Source: WTFY01 sp964614915
Lineage (GTDB): Bacteria; Pseudomonadota; Gammaproteobacteria; UBA4575
NCBI GenBank assembly: GCA_964614915.1
Contig: CAZTNC010000004.1
Span: forward strand, 1-8,773
Direction: 5' to 3'
Length of the DNA stretch: 8,773 bases
Positions 1 through 7,604 of the stretch are shown piece by piece. Numbering within the stretch: the stretch's first letter is position 1; each line of letters opens with the position of its first letter. The position numbers were made by a program, and so were the translations under genes. The notes under the pieces are model-generated. The model did not search any database. It worked only from the letters and a program-made list of their open reading frames with translations, and was not told the DNA's origin.

Positions 1-84
1 GGACCCTTCGACCAGCTTCAGTTCATCGATCTTGGCTTCCAGCTCTGCGATGGGCTGCTCGAAATCCAGATAATCGGGGTTCAT
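1..84 (-). CDS. accA: Acetyl-CoA carboxylase carboxyltransferase subunit alpha, N-terminal fragment
   Basis: The reverse complement from an ATG at 84-82 reads MNPDYLDFEQPIAELEAKID and runs open to the window edge, giving 28 residues. This is the typical AccA N-terminus, with its MNP-YLDFEQPI opening followed by a helix rich in Glu and Lys. AccA pairs with AccD to form the carboxyltransferase half of acetyl-CoA carboxylase, which makes malonyl-CoA in the cytoplasm, the first committed step of fatty acid synthesis. The rest of the protein (about 290 residues in the family) lies outside the window, so catalytic residues cannot be checked. It lies 49 bp downstream of dnaE on the same strand, as in E. 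coli, which supports the call. A strong ribosome binding site precedes the ATG. Confidence 0.93.
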   Translation of the reverse strand, partial: MNPDYLDFEQPIAELEAKIDELKLVEGS

Positions 85-93
85 CCTAAAATC

Positions 94-99
94 TCACCT
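94..99 (-). promoter_or_regulatory. Ribosome binding site of accA
   Basis: The minus strand reads AGGTGA here, nine bases before the accA ATG. It is the best Shine-Dalgarno match seen in the window. It fixes the accA start and suggests that accA is translated independently of dnaE, whose stop codon is 49 bp upstream. Confidence 0.8.
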
Positions 100-133
100 G
101 TAATGCCTTCTCGCCTGTGTGGCAAAACCCGCA

Positions 134-3100
134 TCATGCATTAATCCCCTGCTTCTTGTATACCACATCCGTGCCCAGCACCCCGGAGACCTGCGCCAGC
201 TGCCGCAGCAGCTTCTCGTCCAGGGACACGTTCCAGTCCTCGGGGAGCTTGAGTCGTGCCACGGCGTCACGGCTTTCGTATTCGACATGCACGGAACAGT
301 TGCCGTCCTTAAAAGGCAGCAGGTGGTGGCGCAGTTCCTGCACCAATTCCTGCACCCGCGAGGAAGAGGACCCACGTGGTTTGACACGGATATTCAGCAG
401 GGCGCCAAAGCGTTTCAGGTACTCATCGAAATTCCAGACCTCATCCGCACGCACCCGCACCCGCTCGGTGAATTCATCCCACCCCAGGCTGCCGCGGATG
501 ATCAGGATGGAATCCTTGACCAGCAGGTGGTTGAACCTCGCGTAGTCCCCGGCAAACACCGCGACATCGATGCGCCCGGTATTGTCATCGAGCGTCAGGA
601 ATGCGATGCGGCCCTTCGCGCTGTTGCGAAGCCGGATCTGGTCGAGCAATCCTGCAACCAAGATCGCCTGTCCGTTCTCCTCGCCCGACTGCCTGGACGG
701 AGGTGGAGGCGGGCCGGTTTTCAGCACCTCGCCAAGCGTATGGCTGGTGATTTTTTTCAGTTCTTCCTGGTAACGCGTGACCGGGTGACCGGTCAGGTAC
801 AGACCCAAGGTCTGGCGCTCCCCGGACAGCTTGGTCTCGTCGTCCCACTCTTCGAGACTCTGCATTTCCAGCTTGCGCACGGGCAGACCCGGTTCTGCCA
901 GGGCGAACATGTCGTCTTGCCCGGCATCGAGATCGCGCTGGTGCCTGTCCGCATGCCGCAGTGCCTTGTCCAGGTGTTCGAAAAGGCTGGCTCTGGTGTG
1001 TCCGAAACAATCCATGGCGCCGGCCCGGATCAGGGCCTCGATACAGCGCCGGTTGACTTTCTGCACGTCCAGCCGCAGGCAAAAATCGTCCAGGCCCACA
1101 TAGTCCCCCTGCTGCTTGCGCAGCGCCACGATCTGCTCGACGGCGGCCCGCCCCACCCCCTTGATCGCGCCCAGGCCATAGCGGATGGTCGATTCACCCT
1201 CGACGGTGAAATCATAGTCGGAATGGTTGATGTCCGGAGCAGCCACCTCGAGCCTCAGCCCGCGGCACTCGTCGATCAGATTCACGACCTTGTCGGTATT
1301 GTCGATGTCGGAAGACATCACCGAGGACATGAACTCGGCGGGATAATGGGTTTTCAGCCAGACGGTCTGGTAGGCGAGCAGCGCGTAGGCGACGGAGTGG
1401 GACTTGTTGAACCCGTAGCCTGCAAACTTTTCCATCAGATCGAAAATATGGCTCGCCTTCCTTGTATCCACACCTCGCTCGACGGCACCACCGACAAAAA
1501 CCTCACGTTGCTGCGCCATCTCCTCGGGCTTTTTCTTGCCCATGGCACGCCTCAGGATATCGGCGCGGCCCAGGGTGTATCCGGCCAGCACCTGTGCGAT
1601 CTGCATGACCTGCTCCTGGTACAGGATGACACCATGAGTTTCCCGCAGGACTGGCTCCAGGTCGGGATGGAAATAGTCCACCCGGGCCCCGTGCTTGCGC
1701 TCGATGTAGTCGTCCACCATGCCGGATTGCAGCGGGCCAGGGCGGTACAGCGCCACCAGCGCGACGATGTCATTGAAGTTGTCCGGTTGCAGCTTTTTGA
1801 TGATTTCCCGGATACCGCTCGATTCAAGCTGGAACACGGCTGTGGTTTGCCTGCGTTTCAGCGTGTCGTACGCTGCCTCGTCATCCAGCGGGATCGTATC
1901 GATATCGACCGGTGTCTGGTTGCTCTTGCGGAGTTTCGCATTTGCCATGCGCACCGTGTTGTCGATGATGGTGAGGGTGCGCAGCCCGAGGAAATCAAAT
2001 TTCACCAGGCCGATCGCCTCGACATCGTCCTTGTCCAGCTGCGTGACGACATTGGTGCCTCCCGCCTCACAATACAGGGGGGTGAATTCGGTCAGCTCGG
2101 ACGGGGCAATGACCACCCCACCGGCGTGCTTGCTGGCATTTCGCACCAGCCCTTCAAGCGTCTTGGACATGTCCAGGATGGCGGTCACTTCCTCTTCATT
2201 CTCGTACTGCTCCTGCAATGCAGGCTCACGTGCCAGCGCCTTGTCCAGGGTCATGCCGACCTCAAACGGAATCAGCTTGGCAATGCGGTCGATAAACCCG
2301 TACGGGTGCCCGAGTACGCGGCCGACATCGCGGACCACGGCACGCGCGGCCATGCTGCCGTAGGTGATAATCTGGCTGACGTGCGACTGGCCATAGCTTT
2401 GTGCCACGTATTCGATCACGCGGTCACGGTTTGCCATGCAAAAATCAATGTCGAAATCCGGCATGGAGATGCGCTCGGGGTTCAGGAAGCGCTCAAACAG
2501 CAGGTCGTACTGCAGGGGATCAATGTCGGTGATGCCAAGCGCGTAGGACACCAGCGAGCCGGCACCCGAACCCCGACCCGGACCCACCGGGATGGCATTT
2601 TTCTTGGCCCAGCGGATGAAATCCGCGACGATCAGGAAGTACCCGGCATAGCCCATCGAATTGATGACTTCCAGTTCACTCGCCAGCCGCACCTCATACT
2701 CGTTGCCGTCAGAACCGGTTTGCAGCAGGCGCTCCGACAGTCCCTTTTCTGCTTCGAGACGTATGAATTCCTGCGGGGTCAGGGAATCCGGGATCGGAAA
2801 TTCCGGCAGCACGCTGTCCCCGAAGTTCAGCGTCACGTTGCAGCGCTTTGCAATTTCAACGCTGTTGGCAATGGCTTCCGGAATGTCCGAGAAGAGCGTT
2901 TCCATCTCCTCGGCGCTGCGCAGGTATTGCTGGTCCGAATACAGGTGCGGCCTGCGCGCATCATCCAGTATGCAGCCCGTCTGGATGCACACACGGGCCT
3001 CATGCGCCTCGAAATCCTGCTCACGCAAGAAGCGCACATCGTTGCTGGCAACCACCGGCAGTGAGTGTTTGGCGGCCAGGTCCAGCGCCTCCCCCAGGTA

Positions 3101-3634
3101 CTGTTCCTCCTCGTCTCGCCCGGTTCGCTGCAGCTCGATGTAGTAGCCGTTGGCAAAATTCGAAGCCCAGAAATCGACATGCGCTTCCGCCAGGCGCTTG
3201 TCGCCTGCAAGCAGGGCCTTGCCGACATCCCCGTCCCGTGCGCCCGACAATACGATCAGGTCGGCGCCTGCCTCCACCAGCCAGTCGCGCTGCAGGACGG
3301 GACCGCTGACATGCTCACTCTCCAGGTAAGCCCGCGTCAGTATCCGGCTCAGCGCCCCGTATCCCGCCTTGTTCTTGCACAGGAAGACCAGGCTGGAATC
3401 CGGCTCATCGGGGGACAGGCCAGACACTCGCGCTTCCAGGCCAATGATCGGCTTGATGCCACAGCGCACGGCAGCCTGGTAGAACTTCACCAGGGCGAAC
3501 AGGTTGTTCACATCGGTCAGGGTGACCGACGCCATGCCCTGCGCACGCACCTCCTTCATGAGCTCGGGAATGCGCACGATACTGTCGACCAGCGAGTACT
3601 CGGTGTGCAGGTGCAGGTGTACGAATTGTCCCAT
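134..3634 (-). CDS. dnaE: DNA polymerase III subunit alpha (type 1 DnaE)
   Basis: This 1166-residue protein is the replicative polymerase subunit (E. coli DnaE is about 1160). Domains in order: an N-terminal PHP domain (about 4-270); the C-family catalytic core, with GPGRGSGAGS at 351-360, acidic residues D393, D395 and D397 in MPDFDIDFC, and D547 in VKFDFLGL; the fingers, with YRPGPLQSG at 630-638; a helix-hairpin-helix segment near 817-875; a beta-clamp motif QDDMF at 906-910; an OB fold (about 989-1068); and a C-terminal tau-binding region. The PHP site looks degenerate: Val42 and Arg201 replace metal-binding His residues of active PHP domains, as in E. coli. Proofreading therefore probably comes from a separate DnaQ. 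A five-proline run at 975-979 sits in the linker before the OB fold. The ATG at 3634-3632 lacks a clear Shine-Dalgarno. rnhB ends 14 bp upstream, so translational coupling is likely. Confidence 0.99.
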   Translation of the reverse strand: MGQFVHLHLHTEYSLVDSIVRIPELMKEVRAQGMASVTLTDVNNLFALVKFYQAAVRCGIKPIIGLEARVSGLSPDEPDSSLVFLCKNKAGYGALSRILTRAYLESEHVSGPVLQRDWLVEAGADLIVLSGARDGDVGKALLAGDKRLAEAHVDFWASNFANGYYIELQRTGRDEEEQYLGEALDLAAKHSLPVVASNDVRFLREQDFEAHEARVCIQTGCILDDARRPHLYSDQQYLRSAEEMETLFSDIPEAIANSVEIAKRCNVTLNFGDSVLPEFPIPDSLTPQEFIRLEAEKGLSERLLQTGSDGNEYEVRLASELEVINSMGYAGYFLIVADFIRWAKKNAIPVGPGRGSGAGSLVSYALGITDIDPLQYDLLFERFLNPERISMPDFDIDFCMANRDRVIEYVAQSYGQSHVSQIITYGSMAARAVVRDVGRVLGHPYGFIDRIAKLIPFEVGMTLDKALAREPALQEQYENEEEVTAILDMSKTLEGLVRNASKHAGGVVIAPSELTEFTPLYCEAGGTNVVTQLDKDDVEAIGLVKFDFLGLRTLTIIDNTVRMANAKLRKSNQTPVDIDTIPLDDEAAYDTLKRRQTTAVFQLESSGIREIIKKLQPDNFNDIVALVALYRPGPLQSGMVDDYIERKHGARVDYFHPDLEPVLRETHGVILYQEQVMQIAQVLAGYTLGRADILRRAMGKKKPEEMAQQREVFVGGAVERGVDTRKASHIFDLMEKFAGYGFNKSHSVAYALLAYQTVWLKTHYPAEFMSSVMSSDIDNTDKVVNLIDECRGLRLEVAAPDINHSDYDFTVEGESTIRYGLGAIKGVGRAAVEQIVALRKQQGDYVGLDDFCLRLDVQKVNRRCIEALIRAGAMDCFGHTRASLFEHLDKALRHADRHQRDLDAGQDDMFALAEPGLPVRKLEMQSLEEWDDETKLSGERQTLGLYLTGHPVTRYQEELKKITSHTLGEVLKTGPPPPPSRQSGEENGQAILVAGLLDQIRLRNSAKGRIAFLTLDDNTGRIDVAVFAGDYARFNHLLVKDSILIIRGSLGWDEFTERVRVRADEVWNFDEYLKRFGALLNIRVKPRGSSSSRVQELVQELRHHLLPFKDGNCSVHVEYESRDAVARLKLPEDWNVSLDEKLLRQLAQVSGVLGTDVVYKKQGINA

Positions 3635-3648
3635 GGCGTCGTTCGGGC

Positions 3649-4302
3649 TTACGGCAACGTGGGTTGCAAATGGGCAGAGGACGGGTTTCGGCCTCCGGAG
3701 GACTTTAGTCGTTGCGAAAGCGTATCGCGGACAGGCCCGTAGCTCTTGCGGTGCAGGTCCGAGGGGCCATGCGCGTGCAGGGCATCCAGGTGATGTGTCG
3801 TCGGGTATCCCTTGTGCCGGTCAAACCCGTACTCGGGGTAGTCGGCATGATAGGCCCGCATTTCCGCATCCCGTGTCACCTTGGCCAGGATGGAGGCTGC
3901 GCTGATCACCGGCACAGACCGGTCCCCCTGGACGATGGCCTTGCAGGGGGCTTCCAACTCCGGGCAATGCAGGCCATCTACCAGCACCTGCACCACGGGA
4001 AAGGGTACGGACTTCCAGGCACGGGACATGGCGAGTAGCGTGGCCTGGTGGATGTTCAGGCGGTCAATCTCGCCCGCAGATGCGCGCCCGATCGCCCAGA
4101 ACACGGCCTTGGATGTGATCTCTGCGAAAAGTTCTTCGCGCTTTCGCGGGCTCAGCTTCTTGGAATCCTGAAGTCCAGGTATGGTCTTCTCCGGGTGCAG
4201 CACCACGGCGGCTGCGATCACCGGCCCGGCCAATGAGCCCCGCCCCGCTTCATCGATGCCGACGATCCGGTCCGACGGGTGTGTACTTTCTATGCCCTGC
4301 AA
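3649..4302 (-). CDS. rnhB: Ribonuclease HII
   Basis: This 217-residue enzyme cleaves RNA in RNA-DNA hybrids and starts removal of ribonucleotides embedded in DNA. The active-site carboxylates are all visible: D17 and E18 in GIDEAGRG, D109 in VLVDG and D145 in KVTRD. The junction-reading GRG (20-22) and the tyrosine of HKGYPT (Y166) are also present, as are DSKKLS (46-51) and SAASILAK. The chain ends in a polar tail beyond the E. coli length (198 residues). The start is probably a TTG at 4302-4300. No ATG or GTG lies in frame near the N-terminus, and TTG puts GIDEAGRG at the expected distance, but no Shine-Dalgarno precedes it. Frame and function are certain; the exact start is not. It is first in a minus-strand rnhB-dnaE-accA unit and is divergent from the gnnA-like gene. 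Confidence 0.97.
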   Translation of the reverse strand: MQGIESTHPSDRIVGIDEAGRGSLAGPVIAAAVVLHPEKTIPGLQDSKKLSPRKREELFAEITSKAVFWAIGRASAGEIDRLNIHQATLLAMSRAWKSVPFPVVQVLVDGLHCPELEAPCKAIVQGDRSVPVISAASILAKVTRDAEMRAYHADYPEYGFDRHKGYPTTHHLDALHAHGPSDLHRKSYGPVRDTLSQRLKSSGGRNPSSAHLQPTLP

Positions 4303-4340
4303 TGATTGACTAAAACTAATTGGCGTTGCCGAAGTAAGGG

Positions 4341-4369
4341 TTAGTGGCCTGCATACAAACTTGTATACT
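4341..4369 (+). promoter_or_regulatory. Candidate sigma70-type promoter for the gnnA-gnnB-lpxB unit
   Basis: TATACT at 4364-4369 matches five of six bases of the -10 consensus and lies 17 bp after TTAGTG (4341-4346), a weak -35. It is in the AT-richer divergent gap between rnhB and the dehydrogenase gene. Transcription would begin about 25 bases before the GTG at 4401. On the opposite strand only poor -10/-35 combinations are seen for rnhB: TTTACA at 4384-4379 is a good -35, but no -10 is well placed for it. The assignment is by inspection only. Confidence 0.45.
4353..4366. repeat. Inverted repeat overlapping the candidate -10, possible operator
   Basis: ATACAA-AC-TTGTAT is a perfect 6-bp inverted repeat with a 2-bp centre. 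Its right arm overlaps the first three bases of the candidate -10 box, where a bound repressor would block the divergent promoter region. The arms are AT-rich and could arise by chance in a promoter. No regulator gene is nearby and no known operator is matched. Confidence 0.3.
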
Positions 4370-4400
4370 GCACACCTGTGTAAAGGATACTGGAAAAAAA

Positions 4401-5333
4401 GTGTCAGAGATACAAACGGCGGTCATCGGCGTAGGTCATCTGGGAAAGTTTCACGCAGAGAAACTTTTTCAGTTGAAAAACAGCACGTTAGCAGCCGTTG
4501 CGGACAAGGACTTCGAGAAGGCGCAGGCGGTGGCAGCGACCACCGGCTGTACCCCCGTGGCAGATTATCGTGAACTGCTCGGCCAGGTGGATGCCGTCTG
4601 CATCGTGGTGCCCACCGACCTGCATTTTGAGGTGGCACAGGACTTTCTTAGCCACAAATCCCACGTCCTGGTCGAGAAACCCATGACCGCCTCGCTGGAA
4701 CAGGCAGACAGGCTGATCGCCCTGGCACGCGAGCACGACCGGGTGCTGCAGGTCGGCCACCTCGAGCGCTTCAACCCTGCCATCGAGGCCCTGGAAGAGG
4801 AGCTTGGCGAGGCCCGCTTCATCGAATGCCACCGCCTGGCCCCGTACAAGCCACGTGGCACCGAGGTCAACGTGGTGCTGGACTTGATGATCCACGACAT
4901 CGACATCATCCTGGACATTGTAAAATCCGATGTCGAGCGGATCGATGCCCGGGGCACCCCGGTGCTGTCCGAGGACATTGACATCGCCAATGCCAGGATC
5001 GCTTTCAAGAACGGCTGCGTGGCCAACGTCACCGCCAGCCGGGTCAGCACTGCAACGGAGCGAAAAATGCGCATTTTCCAGAACGACGCCTACCTGTCCG
5101 TGGACTTTCAAAAGCGCGAGCTTGCCATCTACCGCAAGGGCAAGGAGGAAATGTACCCCGGCGTGCCGAACATCGACATGCAGAAAATCCGCTGTGACGA
5201 ATACGATGCGCTGCTGGCCGAAGTCCAGAGTTTTTTGGACTGCATTGCCAACGGTGGCCAGCCCAAGGTCAGCGGGCAGGACGGCAAGCGTGCCCTGCAG
5301 ACCGCGATTTCAATCAGCGAGCAACTGAACTAA
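4401..5333 (+). CDS. gnnA: Gfo/Idh/MocA-family dehydrogenase, probable UDP-GlcNAc 3-dehydrogenase (GnnA)
   Basis: This 310-residue protein has an N-terminal NAD(P)-binding Rossmann fold, with VIGVGHLGKFHA carrying G10, G12 and G15. It also has the family's EKP motif (E92-K93-P94, Lys catalytic), GHLERFNPA near 119, and MIHDID with H165 and D166 in the substrate domain. The predicted reaction is oxidation of the UDP-GlcNAc 3-hydroxyl to a ketone, the first step to UDP-GlcNAc3N for lipid A. The family fold is clear. The substrate is inferred from context: the gene lies directly before a sugar aminotransferase and lpxB, as in A. ferrooxidans. A GTG at 4401 is chosen because it puts the Rossmann strand at the usual distance and follows AAAGGA (4382-4387). 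The frame also opens at a GTG at 4344, but that lies upstream of the likely transcript start and adds an atypical Cys-rich leader. A WlbA-like or other 3-dehydrogenase for surface sugars is the alternative. Confidence 0.85.
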   Translation: MSEIQTAVIGVGHLGKFHAEKLFQLKNSTLAAVADKDFEKAQAVAATTGCTPVADYRELLGQVDAVCIVVPTDLHFEVAQDFLSHKSHVLVEKPMTASLEQADRLIALAREHDRVLQVGHLERFNPAIEALEEELGEARFIECHRLAPYKPRGTEVNVVLDLMIHDIDIILDIVKSDVERIDARGTPVLSEDIDIANARIAFKNGCVANVTASRVSTATERKMRIFQNDAYLSVDFQKRELAIYRKGKEEMYPGVPNIDMQKIRCDEYDALLAEVQSFLDCIANGGQPKVSGQDGKRALQTAISISEQLN

Positions 5334-5362
5334 TTTCTGATTCTCTCCCGGAGCTCACTGCC

Positions 5363-6460
5363 ATGATCCCGATGCTGGACCTGAAACTGCAACATGCCAT
5401 GCTGCGCGAGGAAATCGATGCCGCCATCTCCGATGTGCTGGCGAGCACCCAATTCATACAGGGCGAAAACGTGCGCGAGTTCGAGGCAGAAGCTGCCGAC
5501 TACCTGGGGGTCGGGCATGCCGTCTCATGCAACTCCGGCAGCGATGCGCTGCACCTCGCACTGCGCGCCTGTGACATCGGAGCAGGTGATGAGGTCATCA
5601 CGACCCCGTTCAGTTTTGCCGCCGCGGCCGAGGCCATCGGCCATGTCGGGGCCACGGCCGTGTTCGTCGACATCGATCCCCGCACGTTCAACATCACGGC
5701 CCAATCGATCGAGCCGGCCATCACGGAACGTACCCGCGCCATCCTGCCGGTACACCTGTTCGGGCAGGTCGCGGACATGGATGCCATCTGCGAATTGGCA
5801 GGTCGCCATGACCTGCTGGTGATCGAGGATTGTGCGCAGTCGTTCGGGGCACGGTCGAACGGAAAGCCCACCGGCAGCCTGGGCCATGCCGGGTGTTTCA
5901 GTTTCTTCCCCAGCAAGAACCTCGGCGGCTACGGCGATGGCGGCCTGTTCACCACGGACTCCGAGGAACTGGCCGAGCGCTTTTCCCTGTTGAAAAACCA
6001 CGGCAGTGCCACCCGCAACAGCCACCAGGTGCTGGGCTGGAACAGCCGTCTCGATGAACTCCAGGCGGCCGTGCTGAGGGTCAAGCTGCGCCACCTGGAT
6101 ACGTTCAACCGCCAACGCATCGATGCGGCCGGGCGCTATACCCGCATGCTCAAGGCACTGCCCGTGCAAACCCCGCAATCGGCCGATGAGCTGTCGCACG
6201 TTTTCCACCAGTACACGATCCTGAGCCCGAAGCGAGACGCCATCATCGAGCACCTGCAGCAGGCACAGATCGGCCATGCGGTCTACTACCCGCAATCGCT
6301 GGCAAGCCAGCAGGCCTTCTCCGGGATCTCAAGATCCCTGGAGTTGCACCACACGGATACGGTGTGCCAGCAGTGTCTTTCGCTGCCCATGTTCCCGGAA
6401 ATCTCCGAAACCCAAATCGAGACCGTCGTGAGTACGATCCAGCAGGCCCATGGCGGCTGA
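5363..6460 (+). CDS. gnnB: DegT/DnrJ/EryC1-family aminotransferase, probable UDP-3-keto-GlcNAc transaminase (GnnB)
   Basis: This is a 365-residue fold-type I PLP enzyme of the sugar aminotransferase family. The PLP lysine is K185 in FFPSKNLGGYGDGG. D156 in VIEDCAQSFGA contacts the pyridine nitrogen. NSGSDAL (57-63) binds the phosphate, PVHLFGQ (129-135) is a conserved family motif, and GWNSRLDELQAA (225-236) is the conserved C-side motif. The predicted reaction moves an amino group, probably from glutamate, onto the 3-keto sugar made by the upstream gene, giving UDP-GlcNAc3N for LpxA. The ATG at 5363 follows GGAG at 5350-5353 and lies 29 bp after gnnA. The end overlaps lpxB by 11 bp, indicating coupled expression. 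No N-acetyltransferase gene is present here, which argues against an O-antigen acetamido-sugar route and for direct acylation by LpxA. The family is certain; the substrate is inferred. Confidence 0.85.
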   Translation: MIPMLDLKLQHAMLREEIDAAISDVLASTQFIQGENVREFEAEAADYLGVGHAVSCNSGSDALHLALRACDIGAGDEVITTPFSFAAAAEAIGHVGATAVFVDIDPRTFNITAQSIEPAITERTRAILPVHLFGQVADMDAICELAGRHDLLVIEDCAQSFGARSNGKPTGSLGHAGCFSFFPSKNLGGYGDGGLFTTDSEELAERFSLLKNHGSATRNSHQVLGWNSRLDELQAAVLRVKLRHLDTFNRQRIDAAGRYTRMLKALPVQTPQSADELSHVFHQYTILSPKRDAIIEHLQQAQIGHAVYYPQSLASQQAFSGISRSLELHHTDTVCQQCLSLPMFPEISETQIETVVSTIQQAHGG

Positions 6461-7604
6461 AGGCGTGAGCCCCTGCGCCATGATCGTGGCCGGGGAAGCC
6501 TCCGGGGACCTGTACGGTGCGAGGCTCGCCCGGGAGCTGGAGAACATCCTGCCGGACATCACCTGCTACGGGCTGGGCGGTGAGCACATGCGCAAGGCGG
6601 GCGTGCACCTGCTGGCCGATGTCTCGGACCTGTCCGTCATCGGGCTCGTCGAGGTGATCAAGCACTATCCCCGTCTTCGCAACATCCTGAAAACCATGAA
6701 ACAGGAGCTGAAACGCATCCACCCCGACGTGCTGGTACTGATCGACTCACCGGACTTCAACCTGCGCCTGGCCAAACAGGCCGCGCGCTGCGGCATCCGG
6801 GTCATGTACTACGTCAGCCCGCAAATCTGGGCCTGGCGTTCATCGCGGATCCGGGTGATCCGGAAATGCGTGGACCACATGGCCACCGTGTTTCCGTTTG
6901 AAGAGAAATTCTACCGGGATGCGGGCGTACCCGTGGAGTACGTGGGCCACCCGCTGGTAGAAGATGCTCACTCTACCATGGACCGGGATGCCTTTTTGAA
7001 GGCGCATCGATTGTCTGCGGACAAAAAGCTGGTTGGCCTGTTCCCGGGAAGCCGAACGAGCGAGGTGGAATACAATTTTCCGACCCTGGTCCAGGCGGCA
7101 GGTGCACTCGCACGCCAGCGCTCCGATGTCCAGTTCATCGTACCGGTGGCCTCGACCCTGCCGGCAGACCTCGTGCACCGCTTCATCCACGATACGGACA
7201 TGGACATCACCACGAGCACGGCTGGCATCTACGACGTGATCCATGCCTGCGATGCCATCGCCGCCACCTCGGGTACCGTGACCCTGCAGATCACGCTCAT
7301 GCAGACCCCCATGCTGATCATCTACAAGGTCTCGCCGCTCACCTATAGGATTCTCAGCCGGCTGGTGAATTTCACCTATGCCGGGATCGCCAACGTCATC
7401 GCTGACAAGCTGATCAGCCGCGAATTCATCCAGCATGAGGCCACCCCGGACAACGTGGCAGGGGAACTGCAGAGACTGCTTTCAGACCCGGACTACACGG
7501 CCCGTATGAAAAAAGAGATGGGCGACATCCGCGATGCCCTGGGAGAAAAAAACGGCTCCGCCGAAGCCGCAAGGCTGGCAGTACGACTGATGGGCTCGGG
7601 TTGA
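6450..7604 (+). CDS. lpxB: Lipid-A-disaccharide synthase
   Basis: This 384-residue GT19 glycosyltransferase (E. coli LpxB 382) joins a UDP-diacyl-glucosamine to lipid X at the inner membrane, forming the beta-1,6 disaccharide of lipid A. Visible motifs are VAGEASGD (13-20), VLIDSPDFN (96-104), YVSPQIWAW (121-129), YVGHPL (164-169), LFPGSR (197-202) and YKVSPLTY (292-299). One oddity is that the segment usually written SGTATLE reads SGTVTLQ here, so Gln280 stands at a commonly conserved Glu. The ATG at 6450 overlaps the end of gnnB and gives the expected N-terminal length; a second Met at residue 11 is possible. If gnnA and gnnB work as proposed, this enzyme acts on N,N'-diacylated diamino sugars. 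The gene ends 9 bp from the convergent lpxA stop, with no room for a terminator. Unlike the usual arrangement, it faces away from rnhB and dnaE. Confidence 0.98.
   Translation: MAAEGVSPCAMIVAGEASGDLYGARLARELENILPDITCYGLGGEHMRKAGVHLLADVSDLSVIGLVEVIKHYPRLRNILKTMKQELKRIHPDVLVLIDSPDFNLRLAKQAARCGIRVMYYVSPQIWAWRSSRIRVIRKCVDHMATVFPFEEKFYRDAGVPVEYVGHPLVEDAHSTMDRDAFLKAHRLSADKKLVGLFPGSRTSEVEYNFPTLVQAAGALARQRSDVQFIVPVASTLPADLVHRFIHDTDMDITTSTAGIYDVIHACDAIAATSGTVTLQITLMQTPMLIIYKVSPLTYRILSRLVNFTYAGIANVIADKLISREFIQHEATPDNVAGELQRLLSDPDYTARMKKEMGDIRDALGEKNGSAEAARLAVRLMGSG

Noticed and set aside
85..133. Possible terminator or separate promoter between dnaE and accA.
   Set aside because: Only weak GCC/GGC pairings without a T run are seen, and no convincing -10/-35 pair. 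The ribosome binding site of accA is the only supported element.
119..3064. A 981-codon stop-free frame on the plus strand opposite dnaE.
   Set aside because: It shares codon boundaries with dnaE, so its stops would correspond to the dnaE codons TTA, CTA and TCA, which this GC-rich gene avoids. It ends where dnaE uses TCA for Ser191. The protein shows no recognisable domain and simply mirrors dnaE.
4344..4400. Upstream GTG (4344) as the start of the dehydrogenase, adding 19 residues.
   Set aside because: It lies before the likely transcription start, adds a Cys-rich leader not typical of the family, and the GTG at 4401 puts the Rossmann motif at the normal distance.
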